Shown: positions 60,318 to 64,000 of the stretch, piece after piece
Position numbering within the stretch: position 1 is the first letter of the stretch
Layout: each line of letters begins with the position of its first letter
NCBI GenBank assembly: GCA_045604155.1
Contig: JAZUNN010000030.1
Coordinates: 1 to 64,000, forward strand
DNA length: 64,000 bases
Direction: 5' to 3'
Source of the DNA: JAISGQ01 sp045604155
GTDB lineage: Bacteria; Bacillota; Clostridia; Oscillospirales; Acutalibacteraceae
The notes under the pieces: model-generated
Seen by the model: the letters and a program-made list of their open reading frames with translations, nothing else
Database searches by the model: none
What the model was told of the DNA's origin: nothing
Program-made: the position numbers and the translations under genes

Positions 60318-61634
60318 TTACTTTCCCGAAACGCTGATATCGGTGAACATTACCTCAGGAGCACCCATTTTTGCTCCTGCACCGAATTCGACCTTGTCGG
60401 AAACCGCCGCAGCCTTCTTTATAAGGCTGTAGAAGTTGTCGGCGATGGTAAAGTTTTTCACGTGCTTTGTCTTTTTTCCGTTTTCAACAAGATAGCCCGC
60501 AGCTTCAAGGGAAAAGTCACCGCTCTGGACATTTGCCCCTGCGTGCATACCCTTAAGCTCTGTGATAAATATGCCGTTATCAAGCTTTCGGAGAAGTTCC
60601 TCGGAGGTGTACTCACCTGCTTCGATGTACATTCCGACAGGAGAAATATTCTTTGCCGAGGATGCATTTCCCGTGGTTTCTTTTCCGAAAAGCTTTGCGT
60701 ACATTCTGTTGTAAAGAAGAGTTTTAAGTACACCCTTTTCAATTACATTCTTCTTATATACCGCCACACCCTCTGCATCAAAGGGACATCTGCCGAATTT
60801 ATCGGGATGGAATGGGTCATCGGTAATTGTCAGTACATCGCTTGCAACCTTTTCACCTTCCTTGCCTGCAAGGAGAGTGGTTTTGAGATATGCACTGCGT
60901 GCAGAGAAAACAGGCGAGAAAACGGAAAGCAGCGAGCGCATTGTGGGCTTGTCGATTATGATATCGTACTTTCCCGAATCCACCGACTCTGCACCCAGCT
61001 TTGAAAGTGCGGTGTTTACAGCCTCTGCGGCTATCTCGTCTGCAGTCTTTTTCTTCATTTCGGAAATCTCATAGTCCTCCTGACCTTCCTCGCCCGCCTT
61101 GACAGCAGCCACAACGCCGTGGATAAGAATGGAGGTTTCATAGGAAAGATCGAGTCCTGCCGAGCTGATATATGCCCTTTCCTCGCTCATTCCGCTCGTG
61201 AAGGACTGTGTGCCGTCAACCACCTTGTCAGAAAGAGAATAGACCTTCCTCTGAAGCTCCAGGGTGTGAGCCATAAGCTCCTCAGCAGAGGGGATTTCTG
61301 TCTTTTCTTCCTCGATTACGGTGTAATTTTGCGAGCCCTCAAAAAGAGGCACTTCGTCGGGGTCGTCAACAACCTCGGCATTGGCGCAGGCTCTGTATAC
61401 CAGCTCTGCTGCAGCCTCGGGGGTGACAAGCTCGCTTTCGGCGTAGCCGCTTCTGCCGTTTTTGACGCATCTTACAAGAATTGAGCCCGTGCGGGTATAT
61501 GAAACAGAGGAAATTTCGTCCTTCAGTGCCTCAGCACCTGCGCTGACCCCTGATTCTATCTTTATTTCATAGCCTTCGGCACCTGCTGCCTCGGCAGCCT
61601 TTGCCACAGCATTTTTTATTTCAGTGTTGTTCAT
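60318..61634 (-). CDS. pmbA: TldE/PmbA-family metalloprotease partner
   Basis: 438 residues, usual PmbA length. Family features: N-terminal helical/beta part (GAEGYEIKIESGVSAGAEAL), then a beta-rich C-half with PDKFGRCPFDAEGV, RMYAKLFGKETTGNASS and LKGMHAGANVQSGDFSLEA. It lacks the HExxxH of TldD, as expected for the non-catalytic partner. TldD/TldE form a heteromeric protease acting on unfolded peptides and some modified peptides. Starts 12 bp after tldD. Confidence 0.92.
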   Translation of the reverse strand: MNNTEIKNAVAKAAEAAGAEGYEIKIESGVSAGAEALKDEISSVSYTRTGSILVRCVKNGRSGYAESELVTPEAAAELVYRACANAEVVDDPDEVPLFEGSQNYTVIEEEKTEIPSAEELMAHTLELQRKVYSLSDKVVDGTQSFTSGMSEERAYISSAGLDLSYETSILIHGVVAAVKAGEEGQEDYEISEMKKKTADEIAAEAVNTALSKLGAESVDSGKYDIIIDKPTMRSLLSVFSPVFSARSAYLKTTLLAGKEGEKVASDVLTITDDPFHPDKFGRCPFDAEGVAVYKKNVIEKGVLKTLLYNRMYAKLFGKETTGNASSAKNISPVGMYIEAGEYTSEELLRKLDNGIFITELKGMHAGANVQSGDFSLEAAGYLVENGKKTKHVKNFTIADNFYSLIKKAAAVSDKVEFGAGAKMGAPEVMFTDISVSGK

Positions 61635-61646
61635 ATTGCACCTCCA

Positions 61647-63035
61647 CTATGCCTGTCCGCCTACGGTGATATCGGAAACTCTGATAAGTGGCTGACCTAC
61701 ATCTGTAGGCACCGAGCCGCTGGAAGAGCCGCACATACCCTGAGCGGTTTCCAGATTCTGACCTGCCATATCTATCTTCTGAAGCACCTCGCTGCCTGTA
61801 CCGATAAGGCTTGCACCTCGGACAGCCTCGCATATCTTGCCGTTTCTGATTATATATCCCTCGTTGACAGCAAAGTTGAATGCTCCCGTGAAGGGGTTTA
61901 CCGAGCCGCCGCCCATGGCTGCGCAGTAAATTCCGTTGTCGATGGATGCGATAATATCCTCGTTCTTATCGGGTCCGTTGTCGATAAATGTGTTTGTCAT
62001 ACGTGAAGTAGGCTCGTATGCGTAGCTCTCACGCCTTGCGCTGGCGGTGTGAGGCATACCCATTCTTCGTGAGCCCAGTCGGTCAATCATATAGGATGTA
62101 AGGATTCCGTCCTTTATAAGCACTCTTCTCTGCATGGGATTTCCTTCGTCATCAATGTTGCAGGAGCCCCATGCATTTGGAATAGTGCCGTCGTCAATAG
62201 CGGTAACCTTGGGATTTGCAATCTGCTGACCCATCTTTCCTGCCATCTGTGACATACCGATTGCCACACTTGTGGCTTCAAGAGAGTGTCCGCAGGCTTC
62301 GTGGAAGATAACTCCGCCGAAGCCGTTTTCAATGGCAACGGTCATTTTTCCCGAAGGGCAGGGCACCGCATTGAGGTTTACCATTGCCTGCCTTGCGGCC
62401 TTTTCGCCGATGGATTCGGGAGTAACCTCATCAAAGAATTCAAGACCCATGCTCCGTCCGGGGGAGCTGGAGCCGGACTGATTCTGAGTGCCGTCGGACG
62501 CAACCGCCTGCACGCTCATGCGTGTGCGCACCTGACGGTCGCCGGTGTAAAGTCCCTCACTGTTTGCAACAATAAACTGCTTGTCGTGGCAGACAAAATT
62601 GCCCGAAACCTGAAGAATTTTACTGTCGTGGGCATATGCAGTGCCGCAGGCAGCACGGAGCATATCCGCACGAAGAGATGCAGGCACATCGGAGGGCAGA
62701 CGCTTTACGGGAAGAATATTGCCGTTTATTCTCTCGACAAGGCAGAAATCAGGGATTTTATCCGCACTTTTTCCTACCGCCTGAGCCGCACGGAGTGCGC
62801 ACTCACGAAGCCCGCTTTCGGACAGGTCTGTGGTGCAGGCAAAGAAAGTATTTGTGCCGAGGAATGCACGGATTCCCACACCGCTGATAACGGTGTCCGA
62901 CACGTTTTCGATCTTTTTGTTGCTGTAGGTAATTATGTCCTTTTTGGAGTGCTCTGCGAACACCTCAACAAAGTCAGCGCCGCCACGAAGTACAATAGCG
63001 ATAAGCTCTGACAGAATTTTCTTGTCTATCATCAT
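61647..63035 (-). CDS. tldD: TldD-family metalloprotease
   Basis: 462 residues from ATG 63035 (AAAGGA upstream; an ATG at 63080 lies inside a hairpin without RBS). Zinc motif HEACGHSLE (HExxxH) at ~260, partner cysteine near the end in AQGMCGSSSGSVPTDVGQP, both diagnostic. Catalytic subunit of the TldD/TldE complex, operon with pmbA. No obvious peptide substrate gene nearby. Confidence 0.93.
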   Translation of the reverse strand: MMIDKKILSELIAIVLRGGADFVEVFAEHSKKDIITYSNKKIENVSDTVISGVGIRAFLGTNTFFACTTDLSESGLRECALRAAQAVGKSADKIPDFCLVERINGNILPVKRLPSDVPASLRADMLRAACGTAYAHDSKILQVSGNFVCHDKQFIVANSEGLYTGDRQVRTRMSVQAVASDGTQNQSGSSSPGRSMGLEFFDEVTPESIGEKAARQAMVNLNAVPCPSGKMTVAIENGFGGVIFHEACGHSLEATSVAIGMSQMAGKMGQQIANPKVTAIDDGTIPNAWGSCNIDDEGNPMQRRVLIKDGILTSYMIDRLGSRRMGMPHTASARRESYAYEPTSRMTNTFIDNGPDKNEDIIASIDNGIYCAAMGGGSVNPFTGAFNFAVNEGYIIRNGKICEAVRGASLIGTGSEVLQKIDMAGQNLETAQGMCGSSSGSVPTDVGQPLIRVSDITVGGQA

Positions 63036-63057
63036 ATTTTTCCTTTCAGAATGAAAT

Positions 63058-63086
63058 GGTGGTATGCTCATTAAAAGCATACCACC
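63058..63086 (-). other. Hairpin in the tldD leader
   Basis: GGTGGTATGCT (63058-63068) and AGCATACCACC (63076-63086) form an 11-bp stem with a 7-nt loop, 23 bp upstream of the tldD start. No T run follows, so regulation of translation or an operator is more likely than termination. Confidence 0.6.
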
Positions 63087-63232
63087 GTTTAAGATAAAAG
63101 AAAAGTGAAAATCGCCTGACTTTTCACAAATTTTACAATATGAAAACCGATTGATTTTATCGGGTCAGATATATTTTTCGTACTTCACTTGAGGAGAAGG
63201 CTTTTTAATAATCGCATATATTATCCGCAGCG

Positions 63233-63272
63233 AAAAACACCGACATTTCAGAAATGTCGGTGTTTTTTTATA
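63233..63272. terminator. Hairpin with T run upstream of tldD
   Basis: AACACCGACATTTC pairs with GAAATGTCGGTGTT around 63236-63264, with T runs on both strands. It separates tldD from the XRE region. The remaining gap (63273-63430) shows no gene. Confidence 0.75.
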
Positions 63273-63430
63273 AGAACCGTCCCCATTCATATTGTTGCCG
63301 CCAAAGCAGCTCCAGCCTCTTGTACAAGGTGTGTCACTGCATCTGCAAAGCAGAAGTTAGAGCTTCAAGAACTTGTACGTTCCGCCGACCGTCATGTTTA
63401 ATGGGCGTCTTATAACAAAATTATTTCTCC

Positions 63431-63449
63431 AATGTATAGACTATACATT
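63431..63449 (+). promoter_or_regulatory. 19-bp perfect palindrome upstream of XRE gene
   Basis: AATGTATAGACTATACATT, arms of 9 around a central A, 93 bp before the XRE start. Typical form of a Cro/C1-type operator, probably autoregulatory. Confidence 0.6.
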
Positions 63450-63541
63450 CATATGCCACTCTGGGCATAATTATATCATTTTTTCTAATAAAATCAATAC
63501 CTGAGAGAAAAAATATCTAAACTATATATTGGAGGTCTATT

Positions 63542-63820
63542 ATGGCAAGACAGCTTTTTCTTGTAAAGGGTAATATATGCGGAGATCGTGTCCGTCTTGG
63601 TCGTGCATTACAGGACCCTCCTATGAAACAAGACGACCTCGCACGTGAGATTCAACTTATGGGAATGGACATCACTCCTACCATCATCTCAAGAATTGAA
63701 CAGAACAAGCGCCATGTATGCGATGCTGAACTTCGTATGCTGGCAAAGGCTCTGCACGTATCCATGGACTGGCTGTGCGGCGACAGTGATGAGATCGATC
63801 TGAAAAATCACCGCAGGTAA
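63542..63820 (+). CDS. XRE-family helix-turn-helix regulator
   Basis: 92 residues. HTH with MKQDDLAREIQLMGMDITPT and ISRIEQNKRHVCDAELRMLA, then the common tail LHVSMDWLCGDSDE. TTGGAGGTC precedes the start. Upstream lies a perfect 19-bp palindrome. The downstream gene starts 92 bp later. Confidence 0.88.
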   Translation: MARQLFLVKGNICGDRVRLGRALQDPPMKQDDLAREIQLMGMDITPTIISRIEQNKRHVCDAELRMLAKALHVSMDWLCGDSDEIDLKNHRR

Positions 63821-63912
63821 TAATCTTTCCAAATCGTAAATATATGCTTGTAAAAATCATATCTGTCCGATATGCTTAATCAAGCTATATTCAAGCGAAA
63901 GGAAAATAAAAC

Positions 63913-64000
63913 ATGAGTATAATAAACTTTGTCTGCAGTGATACAAAGAAAGAAGACCTGAAAAACAGCGTTTGGGAGCTTATCCGTGAGCACTACCTCA
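63913..64000 (+). CDS. N-terminal fragment of an unidentified gene (cut by right edge)
   Basis: ATG 63913 with AAAGGA 10 bp upstream; reads MSIINFVCSDTKKEDLKNSV and WELIREHYL before the window ends. No family can be given from 29 residues. Confidence 0.5.
   Translation, partial: MSIINFVCSDTKKEDLKNSVWELIREHYL

Noticed and set aside
63273..63420. A structured RNA or coding remnant
   Set aside because: A 70-codon frame exists but has no RBS or plausible family, and no extended pairing was found.

Overview
The window looks like a chromosomal segment of a strictly anaerobic, Gram-positive gut Clostridium-class bacterium, most likely Ruminococcus-like (Oscillospiraceae). The signs are consensus sigma-A promoters (TTGACA-N17-TATAAT type), strong GGAGG ribosome sites, a flavodiiron/superoxide-reductase/rubredoxin oxygen-defence cluster, a BspA-type leucine-rich-repeat surface protein with an LPxTG-like anchor, intracellular glycoside hydrolases, Ser/Thr kinase and FHA signalling, and a firmicute-style (EssC/WXG100/YukD/DUF4176) type VII secretion locus. 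The species assignment is inference; no rRNA or tRNA gene was seen.

Layout. 1-1063: C-terminal part of a Ser/Thr kinase. 1202-9767 (minus): a nine-gene T7SS operon with its own promoter, running from an FHA-FtsK/SpoIIIE ATPase (EssC) through YukD, two WXG100 proteins, several small helical proteins and a candidate effector to a DUF4176 chaperone-family protein; EsaA, EssA and EssB are not present. 9946-14478: a directly repeated 1.6-kb unit (AAA_14/DUF4143 ATPase, shared terminator, convergent 43-codon SpoIIID-like mini-gene and a perfect 19+4+19 palindrome), the copies separated by a SWIM zinc-finger gene and an unknown gene. 14593-16320: MutS-family ATPase. 16500-18450: a third, decayed copy of the palindrome element, a frameshifted thioredoxin, a thioredoxin reductase lacking the NADPH motif, and a broken small gene. 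18519-20855: double-FHA ABC transporter. 21319-32740: a 3084-residue LRR/SpaA surface protein and a secreted SH3b3-cysteine peptidase-like protein. 32920-41855: regulators and metabolism (XRE, cytidylate kinase-like, lipoprotein, NusG-II, PepV, CoaX, ECF S component), then a PP2C phosphatase/Ser-Thr kinase operon. 42109-43635: GH43. 43670-48580: Crp/Fnr regulator divergent from a redox cluster (D-2-hydroxyacid dehydrogenase, ferredoxin, flavodiiron fusion, superoxide reductase, rubredoxin). 48761-63820: ZIP transporter, PadR-DUF1700-DUF4097 operon, GH26-like hydrolase, YwaF-like membrane protein, ECF sigma/anti-sigma pair, membrane proteins, Nudix, small LRR protein, HD-GYP-like phosphohydrolase, TldD/TldE pair, XRE regulator. 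A final gene is cut by the right edge.

How the parts relate. Two kinases, one phosphatase and two FHA-bearing machines (EssC and the ABC transporter) suggest phospho-threonine control of secretion and export. The strongest candidate for something undescribed is the duplicated AAA ATPase/mini-SpoIIID/palindrome module with operator-like repeats around its promoter; the T7SS effector without a recognisable toxin domain is second.
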